Source of the DNA: Schoenoplectus triqueter
Lineage: Eukaryota > Streptophyta > Magnoliopsida > Poales > Cyperaceae
Assembly: GCA_964058805.1 (NCBI GenBank)
Contig: CAXKVV010000173.1
Span: 1 to 32,129 of the forward strand
Direction of reading: 5' to 3'
Length of the DNA: 32,129 nt
The position numbers were made by a program, and so were the translations under genes. Shown piece after piece: positions 9,780 to 20,612 of this stretch; within the stretch, counting starts at the first letter, position 1; every line of letters begins with the position of its first letter. Under the pieces are notes generated by a model, which had not been told where the DNA came from, ran no database searches, and was given only the letters and a program-made list of their open reading frames with translations.

Positions 9780-12189
9780 TCATATACCGAACATAAGGTC
9801 AAGAACTCTCGAAACAACCGATTTTGAGGGAGAAGCAATAGCTCCAGAAGCATTCTGTGATGCATCAATAGCAACATTGTTTTGCAGATTGAAAGAAATT
9901 TGGGGCAATGCAAAGAGATTCTGTGTAGCATTAGCAGATACTGGGCTAACAGTAGTAAGAGGTAAGGGTGATGATGCGCTCTCAGAAAAACTTTCATTCA
10001 GGTAATGACACTGAAGCGGATCAGCCTTCTTGACACCTATTATGAGAAGGTTGTTCAGTTGCTGACCATGCTTTGCCAGTGCTTTCTGTGCATCATATCG
10101 ACTCTGTAATGGAGAAAGAAAGTGGAGACAGAGGAGAGCAAAGAATTAGCAATCAATGAGGTCAAAAGTCAACACAAAAAGAGGAAACTTGGTTGATGAG
10201 AATGTGTGTTTTGTTGCTCAATTCTCTTCTTTTGCACAATTTATCAGATAAGTTATTTTCATTCCCAACAAAATCTGGCTCCTTCACGCACCTAGGTGTT
10301 AATCCTTCCAACACCAGCAATAAGTTTGTCTTGTGAGGCCTCAATTGACCAAACCAGATTCCTTTTGCAGGGCTAAGCTAGGTGCTGTTTGGCTAGATTA
10401 GTTCAGAGAAGTGAAATTTAAGTCTGGTGTAATCTCTTAACAAATGATGCCAAACTAATTACAGTCCTTTCAACTAATCTGAATCATTTTGTAATAGTAG
10501 AAATTATCCACTATTTTATAGTTGCAAACATTCAAACCAACCAAAAACATGTAATACAAACTATGAAACAGAATTCTTATATTAGTCAATCCTAAACCTT
10601 GTTTTGAATTTGTGATACCAGAAGTATTTAACCGAAGTCTACGTCCATAGCATCCTCTACTGACTGTCTCTCTAATTTATAGGCCCCATGACACAATTAT
10701 AGTGAATCACTCTATGAAATTTCAAAGAGCTACAGAGGAACTAGACTCTACAAAATTCAAACTAGGATTCAACAAAGGTATCCAATGGTTTACAAAATAC
10801 GCAAATGCCACCTAACAGACCTCATGATTGCAAATTGCAACTGAAATCTGACAGATAATGGAGTGCATTTTTGGGAGATTCAAAGAGATGTAATTGTAAA
10901 TAAATGTAACTGTATGAAGTTTCCAATGAACATTCTTTCCTTATAGTCGAAGCCAATCCATAAAATGATTGATGTTACAAAACAAGAATAACAAAAACCA
11001 ATCAAGAAAGAGCACCTGATACAATATATGAATCCAGTTTGCCTCTTTGGGGCCTGGGACCCACTTCAAGACTGGTCCACATTTTTCACACTCTCGCAGC
11101 ACCATGTTTGTATCACTAGGGTTAAATCTGACACACACACAAAAAAAAGAAAATTTAATGAATAAAGGGAAGGCAATTGTATAACCCCTGAATCACTGTT
11201 ACTAATAGATAGCAAGTCAAATGCTATTAACCAATCATTTAGTTGACAGAACCAAGCCTAGATGCATCCTGATGTTCAATTCACATTGGATCTCCTGGCT
11301 ATGCCTGTTAGTTTAGGTTGTTTCTATTTCTGCTGCTTATTTCTGATTTAGTCATCAAAATAGAATCTAATAAGTGTTCCCATAACCAAAACACCTCATA
11401 CCTGTACTGGAACAAATTTGAGCATAGATTTGTGAATGTACTGTTGGCATAAACATGCCAACAACTGACACAACCAGTGAAAACTCGAGCAATCCTATGA
11501 CAACTATAAGGCACAAGCAATTAAGTAGGAACAACAACAGCTAGTATATACAAGTAAACCACAGATATACCTATCCACATTAATTTCCTTCACAAACAGC
11601 AATGATACTCACTTTCTCAATTAACCCCTGAAAAACAAACTAGAACATTGAAATGACTTTAAAATGCATACCCGTAAACAGTAACCCAGACCTCTTCATC
11701 AAGCTCCCAGATAGGAGAAGAAGAATTCTTTGGTATCTCTGGCCTCACCACTTCTCTAGGTGGAGGCAATGTAATCAACGCACTGGAACTCGCACTAGGA
11801 TGCACAACGCCCTCAACAGGGGAACCGGATCCCAATCCTTTACTCCTGTCAGCCCCATTTATCTCCGGAGAGAACCTTGAGAAAATCTCCGGCTGGGACT
11901 TGGTAGGAGGTGGAGTGGCAGATACGAAAAGAAATGGCGAGTCAGGGGAGGGGGAGGGGAGGTCGTCAAGGGAGAGGAGGGGAGGAGGCGGAGGGCGTGT
12001 AGATGGAGTGGGGCGGTGGAGATCGGAGATGGAATGAGGAGAGGGGGAAGGGGTGGAGAAGAGACGGTGCTGCGTAGCGGAGGAGGAGAAGAAGGGGGAG
12101 GACAGGTCCTGGTAGAGGAGGGATTGGCGGTGGAATTTGTCGGAAGACTTGTTGGGAGTTCGGTAGGGCGTGGAGGTGGAAACGACCAT
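9780..12189 (-). CDS. NUP35: Nuclear pore complex protein NUP35 (MPPN family), 3 exons, 317 aa
   Basis: Minus-strand exons are 12189-11672, 11127-11016 and 10103-9780. The introns (544 and 912 bp) are GT-AG, the first splitting the codon for G173. The N-terminal 150 residues are Ser/Pro-rich with HRQSLLYQDLSSPF near the start, as in plant NUP35. Then come GSPVEGVV and ALITLPPPREVVRPEIP, strongly conserved in this family. The RRM-like NUP35 domain runs from about residue 164 (EEVWVTVYG) through CEKCGPVLKWVPGPKEANW to LNNLLIIGVKKADPLQ. The last residues, SRVLDLMFGI, match the C-terminal amphipathic helix that binds the nuclear membrane in this family. The length is close to the roughly 320-330 aa usual in plants. 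Family role: structural nucleoporin linking inner-ring components to the membrane. The second exon's shorter open frame and the overlapping plus-strand frames are not genes. Confidence 0.95.
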
Positions 12190-13147
12190 GGTAGGCGGTT
12201 CTCTAGTTGCCTTGGCTCTTGAGACTAAACCCTAGCTTGCTGCAATGCTGCTTGCGAATGAGGTTCAAAATAAGGCAAACTGAGTTAGCTTGCAGCTTCG
12301 GATCTCAGACGGAGCCCGACTCAATTTAAAGCAACACATTGACGCGCGACAAGGGTCAATTTTATGTTCTTTTTTCTAAAAAAAAGGTGCTTTAAAGAAA
12401 AAAAAAATGTATTTTTTGAACATAGAATCATTTTCAACTACAAGATGATATTTTACAATTATTTGTTGCGTTCTCACCAACTCTGGTGAGTCCTTCTGAA
12501 CATTTCTCATTGCATTGTGTGAGATATAATTAATTCAATATTGCATAACCTTTTAATGATTAATGACTGAAAATCTTGACATATCGTGGATACCGTGAAA
12601 AAACATGGTGTGTTTGGTCATATGAAGTGCCAAGAAAGATGGAATGAAGACGCATCGTACCATAACATAATGTGAAACGTGTATAATATGACATGCAATG
12701 TTATAGTTAATTATATTTAGACATGTTAGTCATAATTTTTTTTTTAATTTTTTTTTCATTAAAAAATTTAATTTATGAAAAATATACAATTATTTTACAA
12801 TGATGTATATAATATTTTTACTAAATATTTAAAATATATCCACATTCTTATATATAAGTCTGATATCAATCTGTATTCTATATCCATTAAATATCCAATC
12901 AATATTTGTATTCGAATTCAAAAAATTATAACGATTATAAATATAAAAAATCATTATCCATCTTATCGTACCCGTTTGCATTCCGCCTAAATCTCACATT
13001 ATCCAAGCAATCGCCAATTCCATGTTGCCGCAGAAAGGAGAGTTGTGGAATCCTGACAAATTGGCCCCAGCACGCCTTGCTAGTTAGCTAGAACAAGTTA
13101 CATGTTGACCCTCCAAAATTTGTTTCGATGCGTGTCGGACCTCCATC
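12190..13147. other. NUP35 upstream region and AT-rich spacer
   Basis: 12190-12350 is the NUP35 leader and proximal promoter (GC-richer, with a telo-box). 12360-13000 is AT-rich with no recognisable gene; the 71-aa frame at 12775 is low-complexity Ile/Tyr/Asn sequence. Confidence 0.4.
12227..12234 (-). promoter_or_regulatory. Telo-box (AAACCCTA) just upstream of NUP35 start
   Basis: AAACCCTA reads on the plus strand (TAGGGTTT on the gene strand) about 38 bp before the NUP35 ATG, so it lies in the likely 5' leader or core promoter. Telo-boxes are common near the starts of plant housekeeping and growth-related genes. A role here is inference; the match is exact. Confidence 0.45.
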
Positions 13148-13354
13148 CAGTGGTGGAGCCAATGTATTGGCAGGGGACAGTTGACCCTGACCATCTTTTC
13201 TTTTAAAATATCACTCTCTCACTCTCCCCTTTATATATATATATATTCAGAAAAAAAATAAAAATATATATTTATATAGAAGAATTTTTTTAATTCTGAC
13301 CTCTTAAATTTTTTTAATTTTTATCCTCTATTTGAAACTCTGGCTCCACTATTG
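13148..13354. mobile_element. Small inverted-repeat element with GTGGAGCC-type ends
   Basis: CAGTGGTGGAGCC at 13148-13160 matches the reverse complement of GGCTCCACTATTG (13342-13354) at 11 of 13 positions. The interior has CT-rich and TA-repeat sequence. Repeats with this end are widespread in plants, often near genes. No clear target duplication. Confidence 0.5.
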
Positions 13355-13420
13355 TCTTCACCCTCATTTCTTCCACTATTACATACACATATGAATCCGA
13401 CACAAATGACTTTATATATA

Positions 13421-14033
13421 TAGGGCTGCACAAAAAAGTTTCAGCTCATAGCTCAGTTCGAACTTGACTCGGGCTCGAACTAATCTGGCTCGAGCTAATC
13501 TGACTCGAGCTAATTTAGCTCGAGTTAATCTAGCTAATTTGGCTCGGCTCGAATAATAATAGTTTTTATATTTTTTTTGCTAAACTCTAATTCGACAATT
13601 CATCTCTCATTATCTCTCGTGATCTCACCATCTCAGCGACTTAATGACTTTTGGTACTCACTCGTGACTCGGCTCATATATCTGACTTAATAGTTTTTTT
13701 GCTGGTTCATCCATTCAAATTAGTACAGTAAAGATTTTATTGAAATTATAGATTATTGATATATCAATTTTGTACTAACTTATGTATCATTTTTGTAGAT
13801 ATATCAAATTTATAGTTTATAGATATACTAATTGTAAATATCAAACTGAGTAAATGTATATGTGTTGGCTAGTGAGTCAGCTCGTGAGCTAGCTCGAATG
13901 GTAATGAGCAGAGCTTGAGCTAGACATTTCAGCTCAAAAAGTTCCGCGAGTTTAACTCAACTCGACTCGAATTTTCATGAGCCGAACTTGAGCTAAGCCC
14001 GATTTACTCGAACTCGACTCATTTGCAGCCCTA
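13421..14033. mobile_element. hAT-type non-autonomous element with 8-bp target duplication
   Basis: Ends TAGGGCTGCA (13421-13430) and TGCAGCCCTA (14024-14033) are perfect inverted repeats. TATATATA lies directly on both sides (13413-13420 and 14034-14041), an 8-bp target duplication as made by hAT transposases, though its simple sequence weakens it slightly. Both arms are filled with GCTCGA/TCGAGC motifs, in keeping with subterminal transposase-binding repeats. The middle is AT-rich and non-coding. Length 613 bp. Confidence 0.85.
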
Positions 14034-14110
14034 TATATATATCTAGAGAGGTTTTTGTCAGTTATCACAACGAGAGGAGACATGCTGCCCTGAAGCCGCC
14101 TATATTTTTT

Positions 14111-15051
14111 AGGATTAATATAATATTTACCTTTTAATTCTTATTCGATTTCATATTTATCTCTTTTTTTAATATATTATATTTATCTATTAGCTTTTTA
14201 ACTTTTTTCTTATTTATCCATGAACTCTCAAATATATCATTAAATTTTCATATTTATCCATCGATAAAATATTTAATTATTAAATATTTTCATATATGAG
14301 TAGGGTTATAAGGCTATGTATAGCACATAATCCTCTTGTGCTATCAATCGGTTCTTCATTTTTAAAGTATAAATGATTCACATATAAATTTTAATTGTAG
14401 ACCAAATTTTATACTTTTTAGAATTTTTTAAATGGTTAAAAAATTACTTGATTTAATTATTATGAGTCATCCAAAAGGAATAATTTTTTAACTATCTAAA
14501 AAGTAGTTAGAAAATTTTACAAAATATGAAATTTAGTACATAACTAGATATTTATATGAAAAATTATTTTGAGCAACTCGGATCGTTCATTTTGGTTTTG
14601 AAAATAAAAAACTGATCCATATCATAAAAGTGATCTATGCTATTCATAGCATCATAGTCAAACTCTTCATATATACCTAATAATTATTTAGGACAGTCTT
14701 AAAATCTTAAAATTTTATATTTATTCATAAATTTTTAATTATTTTTCTTGATCCACCCCAGTTTGATCTATTCGATCTAGTTTCGGGTTATGTAAAGAAA
14801 ATTAAATAATGTCTACTGAATCAAATTTAAATAAATTTAAATTATAAATAGATATAAAAATATTTAAAGAGTCAAAAAATATAAGATATCCTAAATAATT
14901 ACTTAGTATATGTGAATATATTTTAAATGATATATTTAAATATGGATAAATATGAGAGAATTTAAAAAGTTGATAGATAAATATGATATATTAAAGAGTT
15001 AATGGATAAAATAAAATAGAAGAAGAAATGAAGATAAATATAATATTAACC
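14111..15051. mobile_element. Foldback (long inverted-repeat) element, split by a later insertion
   Basis: The left arm starts GGATTAATATAATATTTA (14112) and the right arm, read in reverse complement, starts GGTTAATATTATATTTATC. Similarity continues through the blocks ATATTATATTTATCTATTAG and CATATTTATCC. After the left arm is interrupted by the element at 14298-14665, similarity resumes (TCATATATAC.TAATAATTATTTAGGA). Exact ends and target duplication are uncertain. No coding capacity. Confidence 0.7.
14298..14665. mobile_element. Mutator-like non-autonomous element with 9-bp target duplication
   Basis: TTCATATAT flanks it on both sides (14289-14297 and 14666-14674). The ends GAGTAGGGTTATAAGGCTAT and the reverse complement of the right end (GAGTTTGACTATGATGCTAT) match at about 21 of 29 positions, starting with GAG. 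A 9-bp duplication is typical of Mutator-like transposases. It sits inside the foldback element and removing it with one TTCATATAT restores alignment with the opposite arm, so it inserted later. 368 bp, non-coding. Confidence 0.75.
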
Positions 15052-15467
15052 ATACTTTTTTTTTGTGTGAAAACAAGGCTCTGAAATTCTTTTTACAATA
15101 TTTAATGGACAAACATAAAATGTTGCAGCATTGAAAATGGAATATCTTTTGGCAAAAAAAACACGTGACATATGGGGGCTAATATTCACCCTACAAAAAT
15201 TTACATTAACATAACATTATTATTTACTGGACAATATTACCCATCGGCCATTGTCTATCTCCTCTAGACTCTAGTACACTTTGTTATGAACGTTTAAGCA
15301 AGTTTTTTGGACGTTATATCAATGTGTAATAAAAAACAATAAATAAATGAAGAGAAACAAATAATATCTTAAATCTAATTATTATTTTTTTTAAAATATT
15401 AATTATCATTATTTAATTAGGGGCATTTCGGTTATTAAAAAACTGAAAAAGCTGAAATCAATGGATG

Positions 15468-15551
15468 TATCAAATACATATGCTCTTCATAATGAGAGGG
15501 ATCCCTTGACAACACTATCAAATACATATGCTCTTCATAATGAGAGGGATC
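15468..15551. repeat. Perfect 36-bp direct repeat, period 48 bp
   Basis: TATCAAATACATATGCTC and the following 18 bases (15468-15503) recur without change at 15516-15551, separated by 12 bp. Perfect identity in otherwise decayed DNA indicates a recent duplication. Confidence 0.85.
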
Positions 15552-15640
15552 ATCAAATGATAATGAAATTACATGAAATTTGAAAACACTATCAATTTTT
15601 TAAGTAAAAGAGCTTTATAAAAAAAAAATCCATTTTTATG
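15552..15640. repeat. Dispersed repeat, copy 1
   Basis: TCAAATGATAATGAAATTAC to AAGTAAAAGAGC aligns with 19283-19360 (TCAAACAATAATGAAATTAT to AAGTAAAAGAAT), same orientation, roughly 75-80% by eye. Family unknown; fading similarity may extend about 80 bp further. Confidence 0.5.
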
Positions 15641-16128
15641 TTTTTTTTCAAATTTATTTATAATTTTATTGGGAAGATTATCAAAATATTCGTTGTCAAG
15701 TGATTTTCTCCTTATAATATATTAGATAATTTCATACGTGTCCAAATTAGTTACACTATTTCAGAAAATCGTGCTAAATTTGATATCTATTTTTATTCTA
15801 GATTCCTTTTTAATTTAAGGAAGGTACCACATTAATTCATTTCCCTACTGAAATGAAGAAAATGGGACTATATTTAACCAGGTTCGCTGCTGCGCAAAAT
15901 TAATTGAAAGGACTAAAATACCTTAATTACTACACCGCCTTTCCTAAATTGGCAGGGCGCATCACTTATATTAATTATACCATAAATCCCCAAGCCAGTG
16001 TTCATCTCTTAAGATCTCATCCATCATTCCTTAATCTTGCTCTCGGTCTCTTGCCTCTCTTGCTTTTTTCTTCTTCGTCTTTCCCACATTCAATCCCAAT
16101 CTCTCTACTAATTGCTTAATTTTCCAAC

Positions 16129-16776
16129 ATGACCGTCACTGATGCAACAATGGATGAAACCAAACGCAAGTTCTCTGAGTACATCCATCAAGACGACTCT
16201 GAATATCCTCCGGCGAAAAAGATCAACACCACAGGGAGGAGATCACCAAGGTCCCCAATCACAAATTTCAATCATCTGAGGATTCCGGCGGGGCTCTCTC
16301 TGGTTGACCGTCCGACATTCATTTTGCGTAAGAATCTTCAGCCATCTGATCTCAAGTTGTCTCAGAGCCGCCTCCTCTTGGCAAGAAATGATGTGGTGGC
16401 ATCTCCCCTCTTCGGAATTCTAACTAGTAAGGAGAGTGAATTTGTTCTAGAGCAAGGACTCACGGTGCAAGCATTCGACCAACATGAAAGAGAATATGAA
16501 TTGTCTCTCAGGTTCCTGAAATCTAATAATTCCTACCGTTTGAAAAATCACTGGAACCAGTTCCTACGTCAGAATGCTGGTGAGATAAAAGCAGGGGATC
16601 CAATTGAGATCTGGATGTTTCACATACTGAAAGAAGACGGTTCCACAAAGATTGGCATGGCGCTGGTGCACTATGGAAAGGAGGAAGAACCACGACAAGA
16701 ACAGGAACAAGAAGGAACAGAACCGACAAAGAACGAGTTGGAAGCGGTTGAAGGACTTTTGATGTTGAATCCATGA
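16129..16776 (+). CDS. B3 domain-containing protein, At2g31720/At5g24050 (DUF313) type, 215 aa
   Basis: A single uninterrupted exon. The first ATG (16129) is used; a second in-frame ATG at codon 8 is possible. Residues 28-43 (PAKKINTTGRRSPRS) are basic and could be a nuclear signal. The B3 fold covers about residues 62-183: FILRKNLQPSDLKLSQSRLL, then a strand region with LTVQAFDQHEREYELSLRF, then SYRLKNHWNQFLRQN and AGDPIEIWMFHILK. The pairs LQPSD..QSRLL and W..F...N....GD.I..W.F are the usual signature of the small single-B3 proteins once called DUF313. The tail (185-215) is rich in Glu and Gln and ends ELEAVEGLLMLNP. Family role: sequence-specific DNA binding in the nucleus; targets for this subgroup are poorly known. 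Single-exon structure and length fit the family. Neighbouring sequence is transposon-rich on both sides, so the gene stands alone. Confidence 0.88.
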   Translation: MTVTDATMDETKRKFSEYIHQDDSEYPPAKKINTTGRRSPRSPITNFNHLRIPAGLSLVDRPTFILRKNLQPSDLKLSQSRLLLARNDVVASPLFGILTSKESEFVLEQGLTVQAFDQHEREYELSLRFLKSNNSYRLKNHWNQFLRQNAGEIKAGDPIEIWMFHILKEDGSTKIGMALVHYGKEEEPRQEQEQEGTEPTKNELEAVEGLLMLNP

Positions 16777-17567
16777 GGAAGGTGACAGAGGATATATAAA
16801 TGGACAGCTAGAGGTGGTGCTTGATAATCAACTTGCTGTTGAAAGGGATGTATGCATGGATAAGTGACAGTTTGGGTATTTTTTTTTTAGTTAATTGTTC
16901 CATAAGTTTTTTGGTTGTGTTGGTTGCATGTCTCATTTGTTGCCGTAGTAATCAATTAATCCATGTACTTGAAGTAAATGTTTTAGCTTGATAATTGATA
17001 GAAAACTGTTTTATTGAGTTTCAGTCATGTTCCTGGATGATTTTTTTTTTTCCTCATGCGATGTAAGTGTGCAATTCGATCGTGTGGAATTGACATTTCG
17101 CTGTTCTTACATAATTTACAATTCATACGTTCCTAATGCATTTTCGTGTTAGAGATTTCACGGAGTTACCTGTGGATAAAAATATATTATTATTGCTGTA
17201 TTTTAGGTAATGAAACTAGGAAATAGACTTTCCTTTATTACCTGTTCGAATTTTCCACGATATTTCTTTCTGTCTATTTTTATATTCGCATGTGAAAAAA
17301 AAACCGTTTTTTTAAATGACAGGCAACAATACTAAATTTAATATATAAAGAGGGATAAATTTTTAAACTTTTCAAGCATGCTACATCATCATTTTTTATC
17401 ATTGATTTTGTTTTAGTCCTTTCATCTACTTAAATCCAAAAATTCAAAAAAAAAAGTTTCTTTTTTCTTATTTAAAATAATATTTGGAATATATTTAAGA
17501 TAAAATTTAACTCTTAAAATAATTAAACTTTTTAGATGATTCTTTATAAATTATTATGTTTTAATTA

Positions 17568-17598
<31 letters not shown>

Positions 17599-17717
17599 AT
17601 TAATTATATTATCATTATTATTTAGCATTTAAAAATATTATATCTAATTTAAAATTTTATATTATTATTTATTTATTTTATGACTATATTATCAGGCAAA
17701 GCCCGAGTATGAATTTA
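16777..17717. other. B3 gene 3' region and AT-rich spacer
   Basis: The first 250 bp are probably the B3 3' UTR. An ATT microsatellite lies at about 17566-17597. The rest is AT-rich with no recognisable gene or element ends. Confidence 0.4.
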
Positions 17718-19112
17718 TGTTGTTCTACCATTTAGTAACCCTCTTATAATAGTTTTAAATATTAATGGAAAAAGGTTTCCCAAATATATTTTGCGAACCA
17801 GTTAACAAAATGTTTTGTTTCACATTCTTTTGGATTAAAATCAGAAGATGTTCTAAATATTAAATATTAGTAGAAAAAGTTTCACAAGTATGTAGCCAAC
17901 CAGTTAAATAAGAAAATGTTTGGTATCATATTATGTTAGATTAAGAACAGAATTGATTTTACTCTGTTTTTATATTATTTTATTTAGCCGGCTTATTTAA
18001 AATCTCGGTATGTCTAAAGGAGTATCTCCTTTGACCAATGGTTGGTACAGAGAAAGTCGGGAGCTCTCATTTGACCCCTGGTTGGTACAAAGAGTCTCCT
18101 ATTTGTATTATATTTTATTTTGTCATTTCACGGATAGTTATCTCTTTTTGGTGATATGGCAATTGAAAGCATAAATTCTTAATTCATTTGTATTATTTTA
18201 TATTATTCTATGAGGTAGATTATCAGATTCAGAATATCGAGTACATGCTTTTAGCTGTCACTCTCCTAGGGCGTTATAGCCCCGGGGGGCCGAATTTTCT
18301 TAGTGTATTCAGGGCATTGACACCCGCTTACATAAAAATCCTAAGTTTATAAGTGGGGCCCGAATACGTGTCCGCTTAGGTAAGTCTCAAGTTCAGGGCC
18401 CGATTATGTGCCCGCTTGAGGATGGTCTGATAATCTGCAACTGGGATATTTTATTTCAGGTGTTTTAATCTCGTACCTTATATATATATATATATTATTT
18501 TCACAGATTTTTACATTTCGGGTTCTTTGTCATTGCATGTCATCGCATAATAGTGGATTTTAAAAGAGTGACATTAAATTATTAAATTAAATTATAAATT
18601 GTTATTACAATGCATTTAGAAAATCAGTGTCGGTATTTGGGTCCAGTTTAGGAAAGAAGATCAAATCATAAGGTTGGATCTAAATCCGTACTGAGTAATT
18701 TTTAAATTACTCACTTTTTTATGGTGGTTATGAGATACAGGTTTACAGATGCGGGAGTTATTTTGATGAGAGTGCTAGGTGCAGTCCTGCATGATGATAG
18801 AGGTATTCATCGCATCAGCATGTGTGCAGGGTAGTTTTGATTAGGATCCATCGGGTTTCGGGTTTAGTTATTTCTTTTGGAACTTTATTTGAGATATTTT
18901 ACTGTTCATTCCAATAGTGTCAACCCGTCGATGTAAGCGTTGTATTCTTACTATTTATTTTGGACTGTATATTATATTGTACTTATTATTGTTATTATTT
19001 TGTTTATTCTGTGTTATTTATTTTATTCATTTAGCTATCCGTATGCACGTCTCGTTGCGTACGTGGCGGAATTGTCACCCCTAATCCTATTTAGTTATTC
19101 TGAAGTGTGACA
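17718..19112 (+). mobile_element. LTR-retrotransposon LTR fragment, related to the solo LTR at 21019
   Basis: The segment 17985-19112, read in reverse, aligns with 21019-22200 over its whole length. One 60-bp block (18638-18697 vs 21440-21499) has only about three differences. It ends GTGTGACA at 19112, the kind of LTR end typical of plant Ty3/gypsy elements, but no primer-binding site follows. The left end is unclear; TGTTG at 17718 is a candidate, without a matching target duplication (ATTTA vs CATTA). No gag-pol sequence is attached. Confidence 0.7.
17752..17952 (+). repeat. Two-copy direct repeat (about 107-bp period) inside the LTR fragment
   Basis: The block AAATATTAATGGAAAAAGG...AACCAGTTAACAAAATGTTT (about 17752-17847) recurs diverged at about 17860-17952 (AAATATTAGTAGAAAAAG...AACCAGTTAAATAAGAAAATGTTT). 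Confidence 0.55.
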
Positions 19113-19820
19113 CATTAGACTTTCCAATAAATCACAATTCAAATAGGACTCATTAGGCTTCTTTAGACAGTCGAAGGAACTAAGAAGTCAAAGAGAAGCA
19201 CCTTAAAAATAAATAAGCAGAACATAGGCATTCCACAATCAAAAGTAGGGAAAGACGAAAAAGAAGTAGTCGGTAAGGAAAAGGCTGTCAAACAATAATG
19301 AAATTATATAAAATTTAAAAATATTATTAACTTATAAGTAAAAGAATATATCTATATTTTTTTTTAAGATTTTTTTGTACTTTTTGGAATATCATTGTAA
19401 AAACTGTTACAATAATCCATTATCAAGGTCCCTTTAACAAAACAAATTTGTACGACATTTGCTTTTAAACCATCTAACATTAAATATCCATAAGTATTTT
19501 TATATTTTTTTGTCAATAGATAAATTGGCCCATTTAAATTCTTCCGGGGTAAATTATCTAATTTGTACCCCAGGTAGTAACACAAATTTTGTTTAATTTG
19601 AGGTATAGTTTTGGAAGTGTTAGAATTGGAACAGGTATGATTCACTTCTTACAAAATCTTGAGTGACATTTTATCATGGAGGAAAATTCGATGAAGTGGC
19701 ACCATTGGAGCAGATAATAGTTTCACATTCGTCATTGAAAAGTGCTTAATCACTAACTAGATGAACTAGGAGAGATCTTAGGTGATTTTGAAGTCTGTGA
19801 TGAGGGGAGAGGAGTTGGTC
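19113..19820. other. Spacer between LTR fragment and foldback element
   Basis: No recognisable gene. Contains dispersed repeat copy 2 and a 93-codon minus frame without known relatives. Confidence 0.35.
19283..19430. repeat. Dispersed repeat, copy 2
   Basis: Second copy of the repeat at 15552, same orientation. A minus-strand frame of 93 codons (19645-19364) overlaps it but resembles nothing known to me. Confidence 0.45.
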
Positions 19821-19983
19821 CAATGTCCATCGGACCAATTTGGTTCAATGGGCTGTATTTATTATCGGATCTACAATTCTGATGATTAACACAAAGCAAT
19901 AGAACAAATTTGAAGTACAAATTTTAAAGTGATTGAACGGTTAATTGGACCATTGAATTACCTTTTTTGTCCGATGGGTATTA
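19821..19983. mobile_element. Short foldback element (about 160 bp)
   Basis: CAATGTCCATCGGACCAATT at the left pairs with the reverse complement of GTCCGATGGGTATTAC and of ACCATTGAATTACC at the right; arms of about 32 bp, roughly 75% complementary. In addition GGGGAG.GGTTGGTC.GATG.CCATCGGA.CAA occurs as a direct repeat at about 19803 and 20005, so a related copy or a larger unit may be present. Confidence 0.5.
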
Positions 19984-20422
19984 CATATATCCCGCTCTCT
20001 GTGACGGGGAGGGGTTGGTCTGATGCCCATCGGATCAACTGATCACAGGTTGGACGTTAAAGAGTAGAGAGATGCCAATACTCCCCAGTAAAAGTAGACT
20101 CCCGTTTTTATACAAACTTTCACACATTGGCTTTTTCATCGCATTGGATTCATCGATTTTTCATCCAGTGACGATGAGCAATTGATGAGGTGAATTGTTT
20201 AAGGCGTTGCTGGGTTATCATTTTAAGTGTAAGTTTTCCTTAGAACAACATTGGAGATCACCAATACTTTGAGGAAAAATTTACAGGCTAACGATAGCTT
20301 GACACTTGAAATTGAAATAAGAATCCTTTTTGTTTATGTGATCTCATACTCTATAGGGAATGTAGGGCTGTCAATGGTATCTTTTTTGTCGTTTATCCGA
20401 TCCGTATTGTATCCGATAAGAT

Positions 20423-20586
20423 GGATATGGGTAATATTTTATTTTCGTTAGGTTATCGGGTATGGATATGGGTAAGAAAAAAATTTCGTTAATTTATCAG
20501 ATATGGATATGGGTAAGAAAAAAATTTCGTTAATTTATCGGATATGGATAAGGGGTTTTCGTTACCCGTTATCCATTGGGTAAATT
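20423..20586. repeat. 41-bp tandem repeat, four units
   Basis: Units start with GGATATGG at 20423, 20464, 20505 and 20546. Units 2 and 3 are nearly identical (GGATATGGGTAAGAAAAAAA...); units 1 and 4 are diverged. They lie within the hAT-type element and resemble multiplied subterminal motifs. Confidence 0.8.
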
Positions 20587-20612
20587 ATATATATATATAT
20601 ATATATATATAG
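20587..20612. repeat. TA microsatellite
   Basis: About 13 TA units directly after the 41-bp repeats inside the hAT-type element. Confidence 0.85.

Larger units (their letters stand above)
15052..16128. other. Spacer and upstream region of the B3 gene
   Basis: AT-rich, with a G-box CACGTG at 15162-15167, a 48-bp-period repeat (15468-15551) and a stretch shared with 19287 onward. The proximal promoter is more balanced in composition; a TATA-like TATATTTAA occurs near 15869 and TTATACCATAAAT near 15977. A 71-codon frame at 15904 has no ATG at its start and looks fortuitous. Confidence 0.4.

Noticed and set aside
9743..9997. 84-aa minus-strand Leu/His-rich frame
   Set aside because: Out-of-frame shadow of NUP35 exon 3.
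10381..10823. Possible inverted-repeat element in NUP35 intron 2 (GGTGCTGTTTGGC / GCCACCTAACAGACC ends)
   Set aside because: Ends match only with gaps, flanks CTA and TCA do not agree, and the interior arms are not complementary.
12016..12222. 68-aa Gly/Glu-rich plus-strand frame
   Set aside because: Antisense shadow of the Pro/Ser-rich NUP35 N-terminus.
15904..16119. 71-codon frame directly upstream of the B3 gene
   Set aside because: Begins with TTG, crosses the likely promoter and leader, and shows no domain.
19364..19645. 93-aa minus-strand open frame
   Set aside because: I see no domain; overlaps a dispersed repeat. Could be a decayed coding fragment but cannot be supported.
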